NCBI GenBank assembly: GCA_024703855.1
Contig: CP087965.1
Coordinates: 1,248,001 to 1,312,000 of the forward strand
From: Polaromonas sp. P2-4
GTDB taxonomy: Bacteria > Pseudomonadota > Gammaproteobacteria > Burkholderiales > Burkholderiaceae_C
DNA: 64,000 nt
Reading direction: 5' to 3'
Both the position numbers and the translations under genes were made by a program. Positions 47,579-57,183 of this stretch are shown piece by piece; the first letter of the stretch is position 1, and every line of letters begins with the position of its first letter. Below the pieces are notes generated by a model. That model did not search any database and had not been told where the DNA came from. It saw only the letters and a list, made by a program, of their open reading frames with translations.

Positions 47579-48649
47579 GTTTATTTGTATGGGCTATCCA
47601 CTTAGCTCCTTGGGTGGCAAAATGGTCCCATGAGCGAAAGTCGCCAGCTACCAGTTGCCGGTCAAGATTACCCGAAGACATGGAGCCAATTCATGGATTG
47701 GTTTCATACTGAGCAAGCCTGTCTTGACTATCTTGAGAGACTGCGTTGGCCAAAAGAATTCATCTGCCCCAAGTGCGGCGTCATCAGTACACCCGTTAAG
47801 ACCAGCCGAAATCGACTGGTGTGCCAGAGTTGCAAACATCAAGCCAGCGTGACAGCGGGAACCATTTTTGACAAGACGCGAACACCGCTCAAAGTGTGGC
47901 TGGCCGCTGCTTGGTACATCACCAATCAGAAACAGGGCGTCAGTGCTTTGGGGTTACAACGCGTGCTGGGTCTTGGGAGTTATCAGACTGCCTGGGCCAT
48001 GCTGCATCGCTTTCGTCGCGCCATGATTCGCCCTGGCAGAGATTTGCTCAATGGGCTGGTAGAGGTCGATGAAACCTTCATTGCCATCGGTGACAAGGCC
48101 CAGCCCGCCAATGCGAAAGGGCGTAAATCCCATACAACCAAAACCCTTGTGGTCATCGGAGTAGAGATGCTCGAACCCAAGGGATTTGGGCGCATTCGCT
48201 TGCGTCGCATTTGCGATGACTCTGAACGTCAAGTCATCCCTTTTGTGAAAGATGTCATTCAAGCCGGGGCAACCGTGCATACTGATGGCTCGGCCGCTTA
48301 CCGAAGCCTCAAGGATGAGGGATACGTACACCAGAAAAGCGTCATGCTCGGCTCCGGACACGCCAGCGCATGTCTCCATGCCGGGTGTTCACCGCGTAGC
48401 CGCGCTTATCCATCGCTGGTTGCTCGGGACACACCAAGGCGCGGTACAGCCCGCCAAGTTGGACTACTATCTTGACGAATTTGTATTTCGCTTCAACAGG
48501 CGCAAATCGCTGTCACGAGGAATGCTTTTTTATAGGCTGCTGGAACAAGCGGTTGTGACTACGCCGGTGACCTATCAGCACGTTGTTGCTCAGTCAAAAA
48601 GTCAGGAATCCAGGTCTGAGGAGCTAAGTGGATAGCCCGTTTATTTGTA
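47579..48649. mobile_element. Complete IS1595-type insertion sequence with 20-bp inverted repeats
   Basis: The element spans 47591-48638. Its ends are perfect 20-base inverted repeats, GGGCTATCCACTTAGCTCCT on the left and its complement on the right. The 11-base sequence GTTTATTTGTA occurs on both sides (47579-47589 and 48639-48649) and is the likely target duplication; one extra T lies between the left copy and the inverted repeat. IS1595 elements usually make 8-base duplications, so the true duplication may be shorter. The single gene inside is a transposase with one frameshift. Confidence 0.9.
47630..48635 (+). CDS. IS1595-family transposase (one frameshift)
   Basis: A zinc-ribbon N-terminus (FICPKCGVISTP then LVCQSCKHQASVT, two CxxC pairs) is followed by TIFDKTRTPLKVWLAAAWYI. 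The ISXO2-like DDE-type domain comes next: GLVEVDETFIAIGDK, TVHTDGSAAYRSLKDEGYVH, and after a shift near 48340 VHRVAALIHRWLLGTHQGAV with FRFNRRKS. This order is that of the IS1595 (ISXO2) transposases. Length is about 335 residues. The frameshift may be an assembly error, since the element ends are perfect. Confidence 0.9.
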
Positions 48650-48762
48650 CAGCCAACTACTCGGTGGGCGTGGTGCCGCTGATGGCCGAAAGCACCTGCT
48701 GCATTGCCGCCAGTTATGAGGCCAAACAGAACCGCATTCCCGACATTGAAACCGAGCGCTGA
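48650..48762 (+). pseudogene. 3' fragment of an unidentified gene interrupted by the IS
   Basis: Directly after the right target repeat a frame reads ANYSVGVVPLMAESTCCIAA then SYEAKQNRIPDIETER and stops at 48760-48762. It has no start of its own. Its codon use is normal for the genome, so it is probably the end of a gene whose front part lies left of the IS (near 47537-47578) or is lost. I do not recognise the family. Confidence 0.4.
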
Positions 48763-48780
48763 CATCGCGCGCAGTGGCAA

Positions 48781-49141
48781 CTAATGACCCCGGCGGCGCC
48801 AGACAAGGCAATAGATCGCCACATTGATGACGAGCAACAGGCCGCCCAGTACGAACTGCCACTCGCGCGTGAGCTCGCCGGGGTAGATCAGGGGAACCAG
48901 GTAGCGCTCGACAAAGCTCTCCGCATAACCTGCCGCGCCGCCGGCCCGGCGCAGCGTTTTCCAGCGGCGTGAGCGGGCAGATCCAGCCCATGAACTCCAC
49001 AGTGGCGCCCCAGGCCAGCGCCGGCAGGTGCACCCAGGGCATCCAGCGCCAGCGCAAGGCGAGCGCGCCACCAGCCACCGCGAACACGATGAACAGGAAG
49101 TGAAGCCCAACCACCAGATCGGCGAGCAGCCCGTGAATCAT
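48781..49141 (-). CDS. DUF2784 membrane protein (one frameshift)
   Basis: The start MIHGLLADLVVGLHFLFIVF leads to ALALRWRWMPWVHLPALAWG, then TVEFMGWICPLTPLEN. After a shift near 48965 it continues GYAESFVERYLVPLIYPGEL and a final membrane segment (FVLGGLLLVINVAIYCLVWR). Four hydrophobic helices and the CPLTPLEN motif are typical of DUF2784. About 120 residues. Its function is unknown. Confidence 0.85.
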
Positions 49142-49190
49142 TTGCTATTAATTTTATAGCTTCTTGTGCATATAGGACAAGGGCTGGCTG
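49141..49190 (+). repeat. Dispersed repeat copy, diverged, just upstream of the DUF2784 gene
   Basis: TTTGCTATTAATTTTATAGC followed by TTCTTGTGCATATAGGACAA and GGGCTGGCTGCC fits the family with a changed core. It directly abuts the start codon of the leftward gene. Confidence 0.65.
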
Positions 49191-49241
49191 CCGATTTCTT
49201 TCAAACTTTTGGGTGAAAACCTCGTTTCAGGAAGCACGCGC

Positions 49242-50060
49242 TCAGGCCGTGACGATCCAGCCTTCGAGCGGGTCCATTTGCGCCGGCAGGCCTGTAGCGT
49301 GGCGCGCCCTGCTGCTGCGCCCAGGCGGCCTGCAGCAGGCACAGCACGGCGTCGAGCGAATCGCCACTGGCGTCGTCAATCAGGGCATCCCGCTGCGCAT
49401 GGCTGACTTTGAGGCGCAGGCCCAGCCGGCTTTGCCCATGCTCCAGCCCGGTGATCAGGTCCTTGCGCGCAATCAGCCGGTCGGGGGTTTGTTTGGCCTT
49501 GTCATCACTCTTGTACGAGCGCTGGCCCAGCAGCTCGCGTGCCAGCAGGCCCGGGTAGCCTTCCAGCGCAACACGCTGCGTATCGCCATCGTGCAGGCCA
49601 GGCAGGTGCACGCCCGCAGCCAGCAACCGTGGCACGCCGGCATGCAGCATGTAAGCCACCGGCGGATTGACCCACTTCATCGATGGGCTGGAGCCGGCCG
49701 GCTTGTCGGTGGCGCGGTGCGCAAACTTGCCGCCCACCGGACCGCGTTGCAAAACCCGGCAAAGGTTGCGCGGATGTCTTCGCGGCTTAAGGCCGCATAG
49801 TGGCGAATGCAGTCTTCCCACGGCAGGGGCCAGCCCAATTGCTCAACCAGTTCACGCGGCAAGCCAAACGGAAAGTCAAACGCGCCGAGCCAGGACTGGG
49901 GTTGCTGCAACCAGCGAGCAAACGCCTCCAGGGACTCCAGGCGCTCTATTTTTGATAGCACGCAGCGCCCGTGGACGAAGGACCCGATGGCTAAAACAAT
50001 GGGTTTTCGCCGGGTGGGACTGCTCGAAAAATCGCAGCCTAGCAGCAAGGGAACTGTCAT
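49242..50060 (-). CDS. DUF429 family protein (two frameshifts)
   Basis: The N-terminus MTVPLLLGCDFSSSPTRRKP has the acidic strand typical of DUF429, thought to have an RNase H-like fold. LGAFDFPFGLPRELVEQLGW and the C-terminal SGDSLDAVLCLLQAAWAQQQ (conserved D-AxLCxLxA) also fit the family. Shifts near 49745 and 49285 divide it; the restored end is GLPAQMDPLEGWIVTA. About 272 residues. Codons near 49943-49975 (GRCVLSKIERL) are derived from a dispersed repeat fragment. A nuclease role is suggested only by the fold. Confidence 0.8.
49943..49975 (+). repeat. Dispersed repeat fragment inside the DUF429 gene
   Basis: CTATTTTTGATAGCACGCAG followed by CGCCCGTG resembles the left half of the repeat (hairpin end plus the TGCGCCCGT core with changes). 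It is translated on the minus strand. Confidence 0.5.
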
Positions 50061-50067
50061 CGTGGCC

Positions 50068-50949
50068 TCAGCCCAGCGCCAGCGCCATCACGCCCGCCGC
50101 AATGCAGACCGCGCCGAACAGGCGTAAAACACGGTCGCCTTCGCCCAGCAGTTGGCCGCCGATCAGCGCGGCAAACAGCATGGACACCTCGCGCGCCGGC
50201 GCCACATGCGACAGCGGCGCGGTCCGCATGGCGTAGAGCACCAGCACATAGGAAACCGGGCTGACGGTGCCGACAAACACCGCGTACTTCCACTGCTTGC
50301 GCCACAGCACTCGGGCCGCAGCGGGGTCGCGCAGCACGGCGGGCGCCAGCACCAGCATGCGCAACAGGCAGCCCATGTAGTCCACCAGAATCGGCGACAT
50401 CAGCATGAACTTGACCGCATAGCCATCGACCACGGTGTAGCTGGCAATAAAGACACCACTCAACAAACCATAGACCATGCCTTTGCGTACCCGCTGGCGC
50501 TGCGCCGGGGCGTGCGAGGCGCGCCACAAGCCCGGCCCGCCGGCGACCAGAAAAACGCCGCCCACGACGCCCGCGATACCGACCAGCCCCAGCGCGGAAA
50601 TGTGCTCGCCCAGCAGCACAATGGCCGCCAGCGACGACAGCAGCGGCCCCGAGCCCCGCGCCAGTGGATAGACCACGGTGAGATCCGCCTTGCGGTAGCC
50701 GCGCAGCAGGACGATGTAGTAGACGGTGTGCAGCAAGGCGCTGGCGCACAGCAGCAGCCATTCAGCCCAGCCCCAGCGCGGCAGCTCGGCTATGCCGAAC
50801 CAGATGCCCAGCGGCGCCCACGCCACCAGCAGCACCAACCCGGTAAAAGCGGCAAAGCGTGCATCACCGCCAGCTTTCTTGGCGGCAATATTCCAGCTGG
50901 CGTGAATCAGTCCGGCGAGGATGACCAGCGCCAGGGCATTGAGTGGCAT
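50068..50949 (-). CDS. EamA/DMT-superfamily transporter
   Basis: A 293-residue inner-membrane protein with about ten hydrophobic helices in two EamA halves. The first half starts MPLNALALVILAGLIHASWN with KAGGDARFAAFTGLVLLVAW, and the second contains KGMVYGLLSGVFIASYTVVD. The loops LRKADLTVVYPLARGSGPLL-type (GYRKADLTVVYPLARGSGPL) and SPVSYVLVLYAMRTAPLSHV are typical of DMT exporters. The substrate is unknown. I prefer the ATG at 50947-50949; a start 10 codons upstream is possible. The frame is intact. Confidence 0.88.
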   Translation of the reverse strand: MPLNALALVILAGLIHASWNIAAKKAGGDARFAAFTGLVLLVAWAPLGIWFGIAELPRWGWAEWLLLCASALLHTVYYIVLLRGYRKADLTVVYPLARGSGPLLSSLAAIVLLGEHISALGLVGIAGVVGGVFLVAGGPGLWRASHAPAQRQRVRKGMVYGLLSGVFIASYTVVDGYAVKFMLMSPILVDYMGCLLRMLVLAPAVLRDPAAARVLWRKQWKYAVFVGTVSPVSYVLVLYAMRTAPLSHVAPAREVSMLFAALIGGQLLGEGDRVLRLFGAVCIAAGVMALALG

Positions 50950-51015
50950 TGAAAATGGGTGAAAAAGCGCAGCGGGCAAGCGCAGAGCACCTGCGCAGCA
51001 GCGTCACCAGGCGTG

Positions 51016-51438
51016 TCAGGCCCGGCCAATGATGGACGCGGTCGCCATCAGTTCTTCGAGCAGCGCGAGCGACACCTTGCCGGACACGGAGTAAGGGTCG
51101 AGTTCGGCCTTCTCGGAATACTTCAGCAAGATGGAGTGGTGGAGCTTGGACAAATTGGCCTGGCCCATGGTCCAGCCGCCAAAGCGGCGTTCGGCGATTT
51201 CTTCGTAGTCCAGCAGCACCACGTCCCGGTGACGCGGATCGCGCTGGATGTGGCCATACAGCTCGCTGACCGCCATCCGGCCGCCTTCGATGGCCTGCAG
51301 AAATATGCCGCCGCCGTAGCACAGGATGCCGGTGATGCCGGTCGCCGGGTTGTGCTGGCGTGACTGCGACAGGATGGCTTCGACGGCACCGGGGTTGTTG
51401 TCCACGGCGCGACTGGCATAAAGCAAACGTACCAACAT
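51016..51438 (-). CDS. BLUF-domain blue-light photoreceptor, short form
   Basis: A 140-residue protein with a BLUF domain (about residues 1-95) that binds FAD and senses blue light. The three key residues are present at the expected spacing: Tyr7 in MLVRLLYAS, Asn30 in SRQHNPATGITGILCYGGG and Gln48 in IFLQAIEGG. The C-terminal 45 residues form the usual capping helices with no output domain, as in short BLUF proteins that signal by contact. Its start lies 4 bases after the folE stop, so it is very probably in the folE operon. Confidence 0.92.
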   Translation of the reverse strand: MLVRLLYASRAVDNNPGAVEAILSQSRQHNPATGITGILCYGGGIFLQAIEGGRMAVSELYGHIQRDPRHRDVVLLDYEEIAERRFGGWTMGQANLSKLHHSILLKYSEKAELDPYSVSGKVSLALLEELMATASIIGRA

Positions 51439-51442
51439 AGGA

Positions 51443-52164
51443 TTACCCTCTCTGCGGAATCAGTGCAAGAAACTCACGGCGCAAGGTCGAGTCTTTCAGG
51501 AACACGCCGCGCATCACCGAATTGATCATCTTGCTGTCCATGTCTTTCACGCCGCGCCAGGCCATGCAGTAGTGGCTGGCCTCCATCACGATGGCCAGGC
51601 CATCGGGCTGGGTTTTCTCCATGATGAGGTCGGCCAATTGCACCACGGCCTCCTCCTGGATTTGCGGGCGACCCATCACCCACTCGGCCAGCCTGGCGTA
51701 TTTGGACAGACCGATCACATTGGTGTGCTCGTTGGGCAGCACGCCGATCCAGATCTTGCCGATGACCGGACAAAAATGGTGCGAGCAGGCGCTGCGCACC
51801 GTGATCGGCCCGACGATCATCAGCTCGTTCAGGTGTTCGGCATTCGGAAACTCGGTGATGGTGGGCGCTTGCACGTAACGGCCCTTGAACACCTCGTTCA
51901 AATACATTTTGGCCACGCGGCGGGCCGTGTTCTGGGTGTTGTGGTCGCCAATGGTGTCTATCACCATGCTGTCAAGCACGCCCTGCATCTTGACCTCCAC
52001 CTCGTCAAGCAGCTTTTCCAGCTCGCCGGGCTCAATGAATGCGGCAATGTTGTCGTTGGAATGGAAACGCTTGCGCGCCTGGACCAGACGCTCATGGATT
52101 TTGACGGAAACAGGCGTTCCCTCGTCAGTCGAATCTTGGGGGGCGTGGTGGATTTCATAAGCAT
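51443..52164 (-). CDS. folE: GTP cyclohydrolase I (one frameshift)
   Basis: This zinc enzyme makes 7,8-dihydroneopterin triphosphate from GTP, the first step of folate synthesis. The N-terminal segment MKSTTPPKIRL shifts near 52105 and continues ARKRFHSNDNIAAFIEPGEL. The core has NTARRVAKMYLNEVF, the zinc site SACSHHFCPVIGKIWIGVLP and EASHYCMAWRGVKD. About 240 residues, longer at the N-terminus than E. coli FolE (222). A start at 52164 or 52158 is possible. The BLUF gene follows 4 bases after its stop. Confidence 0.93.
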
Positions 52165-52230
52165 GCCAGATATTACCAGCCTCCCTGAAAAGTCGATTTA
52201 AGCCGATTTAACCCGTTTTCTCAAGGGTTT

Positions 52231-52287
52231 TAAGGCCTTAGCCCTTGTTTTACGGGCGCAAGCAGCTATCAATTTAATAGCAAATTT
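52231..52287 (-). repeat. Dispersed repeat copy between folE and the cardiolipin synthase gene
   Basis: On the minus strand: TTTGCTATTAAATTGATAGC, then TGCTTGCGCCCGTAAAACAA and GGGCTAAGGCC. One of the best-preserved copies, together with 32441-32500 and 47479-47535. Confidence 0.82.
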
Positions 52288-52329
52288 TGACTGGAGGGAG
52301 GTGCAACCTTCCTCCATGTCGCAGCACAC

Positions 52330-53565
52330 TCAATAGCGCTGCCCAATCACCAGCAGCCCCAGCCGCACCAGGGCATAAGCCAGCCAGCCCCGCAGCCGCT
52401 GGCCCAGCGGTCTGATACTGTAAGCGGTGGGGTCGATGCGCCGCCCATGGCTGGCCATGGCCTGGTGCAAACGGCGCCTCAAATCTTTGGCAAAGGCTTT
52501 GTCTTGCACCACCACATTGGCTTCATGGGCCAGCAGCAAACTCAGGGGGTCCAGGTTTGACGAGCCCACGGTGGCCCAATGCCCGTCCACCACGGCCACT
52601 TTCGCATGCAGAAAACTGGGCTCGTATTCATAAATCTCGACCCCCGCCGCCAGCAGCGCGCCATACACCGGCCGCGCCGCATGGTATTGCATGAAATACT
52701 CATACTTTCCCTGCAGCAGCAGGGTCACGCGCACACCGCGTTTGGCCGCCTTGATGAGCGCACGGCGCAGTTTGCCACCGGGCAAGAAGTAGGCATTGGC
52801 CACAATGACTTCCTGACGCGCCTGGCCAATCGCCTTGCGGTAGGCGCGCTCTATGCTGCTGCGGTTGCGCAGGTTGTCGCGCAGTATCAGCGCGGTTCGG
52901 GTGCGTGAGCTGCCGGTCGCCGCGGCCTCTGCCTGGCTGGCGAGCTGCGCGGCATCCGTGCGCCCACCGTAGCCTGCGGCCTTGAACTTCTCCCATGCCT
53001 CGCTCAAATGCCTCTGCCGCGCGCTGTAGCCCGCCTGAACGCGCCACCAGAGCAGCGCCATGGCGTCGGCGGCATCGACGGCCAGCGGCCCGGTCGCGGC
53101 CACGGCAAAATCAAAACGCGGGGATTGCAGCTCGCCATGGTTGGGGTCGTAAAAATCGTCCAGCACATTGATGCCGCCGCAAAAAACCGTGCGCTGGTCT
53201 ACCACGCACAGCTTGCGGTGCAGCCGGCGCCAGCGGTCCGGCACAAGCAGGCCAAAGCCGCCCAGGCCGGCCGCCAACGGCGAGTACACGCACCAGTGCA
53301 CGCCGGCTTCGCTGAATTTTTTCCGCCACGTTTCGTGCAAGGCATCGGTGCCAATGCCGTCCACCAGCACCTGAACGGTCACACCCCGCTTTGCCGCCCG
53401 AATCAGCGCGTCCGCCACCTCGGCCCCTGCGCCGTGGAAGTCAAAAATATAGGTTTCCAGCTGTACCCACCTGGCCGCCGCATCAAAGGCCTGGATCAGT
53501 GCGGGAAAGAACGCCTGCCCACCCTGGAGCAACTGCAGTGCCTCGAACTTGTGGCGTGGGGGCAT
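52330..53565 (-). CDS. clsB: Cardiolipin synthase B (phospholipase D family)
   Basis: A 411-residue membrane-associated enzyme that joins phosphatidyl groups. Two HKD motifs are seen: RLHRKLCVVDQRTVFCGGIN and FLHAKVAVVDGHWATVGSSN, with LDPLSLLLAHEANVVV after the second. The N-terminal part FPALIQAFDAAARWVQLETY lacks membrane helices, as in ClsB rather than ClsA. A hydrophobic C-terminal patch (LRGWLAYALVRLGLLVIGQR) may contact the membrane. The frame is intact. The start MPPRHKFEALQLLQGGQAFF is plausible. Confidence 0.92.
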   Translation of the reverse strand: MPPRHKFEALQLLQGGQAFFPALIQAFDAAARWVQLETYIFDFHGAGAEVADALIRAAKRGVTVQVLVDGIGTDALHETWRKKFSEAGVHWCVYSPLAAGLGGFGLLVPDRWRRLHRKLCVVDQRTVFCGGINVLDDFYDPNHGELQSPRFDFAVAATGPLAVDAADAMALLWWRVQAGYSARQRHLSEAWEKFKAAGYGGRTDAAQLASQAEAAATGSSRTRTALILRDNLRNRSSIERAYRKAIGQARQEVIVANAYFLPGGKLRRALIKAAKRGVRVTLLLQGKYEYFMQYHAARPVYGALLAAGVEIYEYEPSFLHAKVAVVDGHWATVGSSNLDPLSLLLAHEANVVVQDKAFAKDLRRRLHQAMASHGRRIDPTAYSIRPLGQRLRGWLAYALVRLGLLVIGQRY

Positions 53566-53609
53566 GGGTGATGTGTTTTGGCGTATCGAACAGCTGATGG
53601 TCAGCCCAT

Positions 53610-54057
53610 TTAAACCAAGAACCGTGGCAAGAGCAAGACCGCTTCGGCGTTGGAAGGGGAAAAGCAGAGGTCAGCCGCTGCCCGGTGCGGCAACCACTGC
53701 CAGGCGGTGTGCTCGTGCGGATTGAGTGTCACGGCACAAGCCTCGGGCAGGCACAGGCCAAAAACATGCTCGGTGTTGTGCGTCACGCCCGGCGCATAGC
53801 GATGCCGCCAGACCGGATAAATTTCGTAAATATTGGAGACAGCCCAATCGCGCAACTGGGCGGGTGTGGCCTGCAATGCCGGTTTCCTCCCTCACCTCGC
53901 GCAGCGCAGTCTGCAGCAGAGGCTCGTCCAGCGCATCTTTGGAGCCGGTGACGCTTTGCCAGAAGCCGGGGTGGTCGGCGCGCTCAATCAGCAGCACGTC
54001 AAGCTGGGGCGTGTAGATCACCACCAGCACCGACTCGGGGATCTTGAAGGCTTTCAA
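53610..54057 (-). CDS. nudB: Dihydroneopterin triphosphate diphosphatase, Nudix family (one frameshift)
   Basis: This is the next step of folate synthesis after FolE. It starts [20 protein letters not shown] and has a Nudix box, [20 protein letters not shown] then ETGI. A shift near 53870 leads to [20 protein letters not shown], then [16 protein letters not shown] and the closing [18 protein letters not shown]. About 149 residues, as in E. coli NudB (150). aspS lies upstream, as in many Burkholderiales, here separated by 130 bases of GC-rich repeat. Confidence 0.92.
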
Positions 54058-54187
54058 AATTTACCCTGTCCGGTACCCACAGTCAGCGAACGGAGCGAAC
54101 GCGGCCGCCGCGCCGGGCCGCCCCAAGCAAGGCCAGCCCCCTCGGGGGGCAGAGAAATACACGAAGTGACGAGCGTGGGGGCACCAC
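54058..54187. repeat. GC-rich spacer repeat between aspS and nudB
   Basis: The sequence around 54085-54180 (GGGCCGCCCCAAGCAAGGCC, then AGCCCCCTCGGGGGGCAG and a run to GAGCGTGGGGGCACC) resembles the spacers at 6150-6220, 7171-7231 and 22185-22215. All lie between co-directional genes. It contains a CCCCC/GGGGG stem and no reading frame of interest. Confidence 0.6.
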
Positions 54188-55983
54188 TCAGATCGGGTTG
54201 CGCAGGCGGATGTGCAACTCGCGCAGCTGCTTTTCGTCCACCGGGCTGGGCGCATGGGTCAGCAAACATTGCGCGCTGGGTTTTCGGGAAGGCAATCACA
54301 TCGTGGATCGATTCGGCTCCGGTCATCATGGTCACGATACGGTCCAGGCCAAAAGCCAGGCCACCGTGCGGTGGCGCGCCATATTGCAAAGCATCGAGCA
54401 GAAAGCCAAATTTCTGCTGCGCTTCTTCAGTCCCAATATTCAAGGCACTGAAGACCTTGCTCTGCACCTCGGCTTGGTGGATACGGACCGAACCGCCACC
54501 GAGTTCCCAGCCATTGAGCACCATGTCATAGGCCTTGGAAATGCATTTGCCCGGGTCGGTGTCCATCCAGTCTTCATGGCCGTCTTTGGGCGCCGTGAAC
54601 GGGTGGTGCACCGCACTCCAGCGCTGACCCTCTTCGTCAAATTCGAACATCGGAAAGTCAACCACCCACAGCGGTTTCCAGCCGGCCGTGAACAGGCCGG
54701 CTTTCTTGCCCGAACGCGCTGAGGCCCACTTTGAGGCGCAGCGCACCGATGCTGTCGTTGACCACCTTGGCCTTGTCGGCGCCAAAGAAAATCAGGTCAC
54801 CGTTCTGGGCGCCCGTGCGCTTGAGGATTTCGGCAATGGCAGCGTCGTGGATGTTTTTGACGATGGGGCTTTGCAGACCTTCCCGGCCTTTGCTCACATC
54901 GTTGACCTTAATCCAGGCCAGGCCTTTGGCCCCGTAAATTTTGACGAACTCGGTGTAGCCATCAATCTCGCCACGGCTCATTTCCGAGCCGCCTGGCACA
55001 CGCAGGGCCACCACACGGCCGCCCTTGGTGGTCGCCGGCGCACTGAACACCTTGAAGTCGACATCGGCCATCACGTCCGTCAGCTCGGTGAACTCGAGGT
55101 TCACGCGCAGATCGGGTTTGTCCGAGCCATAACGGTGCATGGCATCGTTGTAGGCCATGACCGGGAACTCCCCCAGATCGGTGTTCAGCACGGTCTTGAA
55201 GATGTTGCTGATCATGCCCTGGAACAGGTCACGGATATCCTGCTCGCCCATGAAGGACGTCTCGATATCGATCTGCGTGAATTCGGGCTGACGGTCAGCG
55301 CGCAGGTCTTCGTCATGAAAGCATTTGGTGATTTGGTAATAACGGTCAAACCCCGCCACCATCAGCAACTGCTTGAACAGCTGTGGGCTTTGCGGCAGCG
55401 CAAAAACTGCCCTTCATTGACGCGGCTAGGCACCAAATAATCACGCGCCTTCCGGTGTGCTCTTGGTCAGCATCGGCGTTTCAATGTCGATAAAGCCATT
55501 GGCATCGAGAAACTTGCGCGTTTCCATGGCCACGCGGTAACGCAGCATCAGGTTGTTCTGCATGTAGGGGCGGCGCAAGTCCAGCACCCGGTGTGTCAGG
55601 CGCGTCGTCTCCGACAGGTTGTCATCATCGAGCTGGAACGGCGGCGTGACGCTGGGGTTGAGCACGATGAGTTCATGGCACAGCACCTCGATCTTGCCGC
55701 TTTTCAGGTGGTCGTTGACCGTGCCCTCAGGGCGGGCGCGCACCACGCCTTTGACCTGAACGCAGAACTCGTTGCGCACGCCTTCGGCGGTTTTGAACAT
55801 GTCGGCGCGGTCCGGATCGCACACCACCTGCACATAGCCTTCGCGGTCACGCAGGTCAATAAAAATCACGCCGCCATGGTCGCGCCGGCGGTTGACCCAG
55901 CCGCACAGGCTGACAGCTTGGCCCATGAGGCTCTCGGTCACCAGACCGCAATAGTTGGAACGCATTTGGGAAACGATGGCCAT
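54188..55983 (-). CDS. aspS: Aspartyl-tRNA synthetase (four frameshifts)
   Basis: A class II synthetase, essential. The N-terminus [20 protein letters not shown] is followed by an OB-fold anticodon domain ([20 protein letters not shown]), motif 1 region [17 protein letters not shown], motif 2 [20 protein letters not shown] and the GAD insert. Motif 3 is [20 protein letters not shown]. The frame breaks near 55437, 55400, 54725 and 54270; the restored C-terminus is [19 protein letters not shown]. About 598 residues, the normal length. Since the gene cannot be lost, these breaks argue for assembly error. Confidence 0.93.
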
Positions 55984-56028
55984 AAAAATACTCGTTTTTC
56001 AGCGCTGTTGCGCCGCTTGCAGAAAAGT

Positions 56029-56673
56029 TTAAAGGGGTGGGGTCAGCGTTGGCGTCACGGGTGATACCGCAGGCTTTGCGGGCGCCACAACGCCCATGGA
56101 AATCACATAGGTCAGTGCCTCGTCGACACTCATTTTCAATTCAATGCAGTCGGATTGCTTCAGCATCACGAAATAGCCGCCCGTTGGGTTCGGTGTCGTC
56201 GGAACGTAGACACTCAGGTAGTTGCCCGGCAAATGGTTGACCACATCGCCACCGGGCTGGCCCGTCAGAAAACCAATTGTCCAGACGCCCTCGCGCGGCC
56301 ACTGCACCAACAGCGCTTTGCGAAAAGCATTGCCGTTTTCTGAAAACAGCGTGTCGGACACCTGTTTCACGCTGGAATAGATGGATCGCACGATGGGAAT
56401 GCGACTCAGCAACGAATTGCCCCAGTGCACCAGCTTCTTGCCAAAGAAGTTGCTGGTGATCGCGCCCATCAACAACACAATCAACAGCATCAGCAGCACG
56501 CCAAAACCGGGAATGTGAAAACCCAGCAGCCTGTCGGGGTGCCAGGCCACCGGAAGAATCTGCAGCGTTTGATCCAGCGTTCCGACTATCCAGTTCAGTA
56601 CTGCCAAGGTGATAGCCAGGGGCACCAGCACCAGGAGCCCGGCCAGAAGCCATCGGCGAATAGAGCTCATCAC
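56029..56673 (-). CDS. DUF502 membrane protein
   Basis: A 214-residue protein with two N-terminal membrane helices (WLLAGLLVLVPLAITLAVLN and GFGVLLMLLIVLLMGAITSN). The soluble domain has RIPIVRSIYSSVKQVSDTLF and YLSVYVPTTPNPTGGYFVML, the DUF502 pattern. Its function is unknown. The start overlaps the FmdB gene stop as ATGA. It lies just upstream of aspS, a common order in this group. Confidence 0.9.
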   Translation of the reverse strand: MMSSIRRWLLAGLLVLVPLAITLAVLNWIVGTLDQTLQILPVAWHPDRLLGFHIPGFGVLLMLLIVLLMGAITSNFFGKKLVHWGNSLLSRIPIVRSIYSSVKQVSDTLFSENGNAFRKALLVQWPREGVWTIGFLTGQPGGDVVNHLPGNYLSVYVPTTPNPTGGYFVMLKQSDCIELKMSVDEALTYVISMGVVAPAKPAVSPVTPTLTPPL

Positions 56674-57047
56674 GCGGCTGTAGAGGGCGCGGAGGACGCA
56701 GCGCTGCTTGCGCCCTGGCTGGCGGGCGCGGCAGACGCTGGCGTGGGGGTAGATACTGCGGGCGCGGCAGCTGGGGCAGCGGTTGCGCCCGCATCTGCGG
56801 GTTTGCTGCCGGTGCTGGCTGCCGCTGGGGCATCCGCTGATTTGGCAGCCTGCGTCCCGCCGTCACCACCGCGAAAGTCCGTCACATACCAGCCCGAGCC
56901 CTTGAGCTGGAAGCCGGCGGCCGTGAGCTGCTTTTTAAAACTGGGGGCACCGCATTGGGGGCAGTCGGTCAAGAGCGCATCCGACATTTTTTGCAAAACG
57001 TCCTTGGCATGCCCGCAGGACTCGCATTTATAGGCGTAGATTGGCAT
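56670..57047 (-). CDS. FmdB-family zinc-ribbon protein with long Ala/Pro/Ser tail
   Basis: A 125-residue protein. The first 40 residues are a zinc ribbon, MPIYAYKCESCGHAKDVLQK then LLTDCPQCGAPSFKK, with two CxxC pairs. LKGSGWYVTDFRG ends the conserved FmdB part. The last 55 residues are low-complexity Ala/Pro/Ser/Thr, probably disordered. It may have a regulatory role; none is proven. It is coupled to the DUF502 gene. Confidence 0.9.
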   Translation of the reverse strand: MPIYAYKCESCGHAKDVLQKMSDALLTDCPQCGAPSFKKQLTAAGFQLKGSGWYVTDFRGGDGGTQAAKSADAPAAASTGSKPADAGATAAPAAAPAVSTPTPASAAPASQGASSAASSAPSTAA

Positions 57048-57183
57048 AGTGCTAGAGCTTCAGTCTGGGAAATTTCGCCTGGAAAAGGCTTGACGGTGCA
57101 AAACCTTCAATTATAGGCGTTGGCCACCCGCCCCAGACCTATCGCAGCAGGATCACGGCCTGGCAACAAGGCGAACGCGGGCT

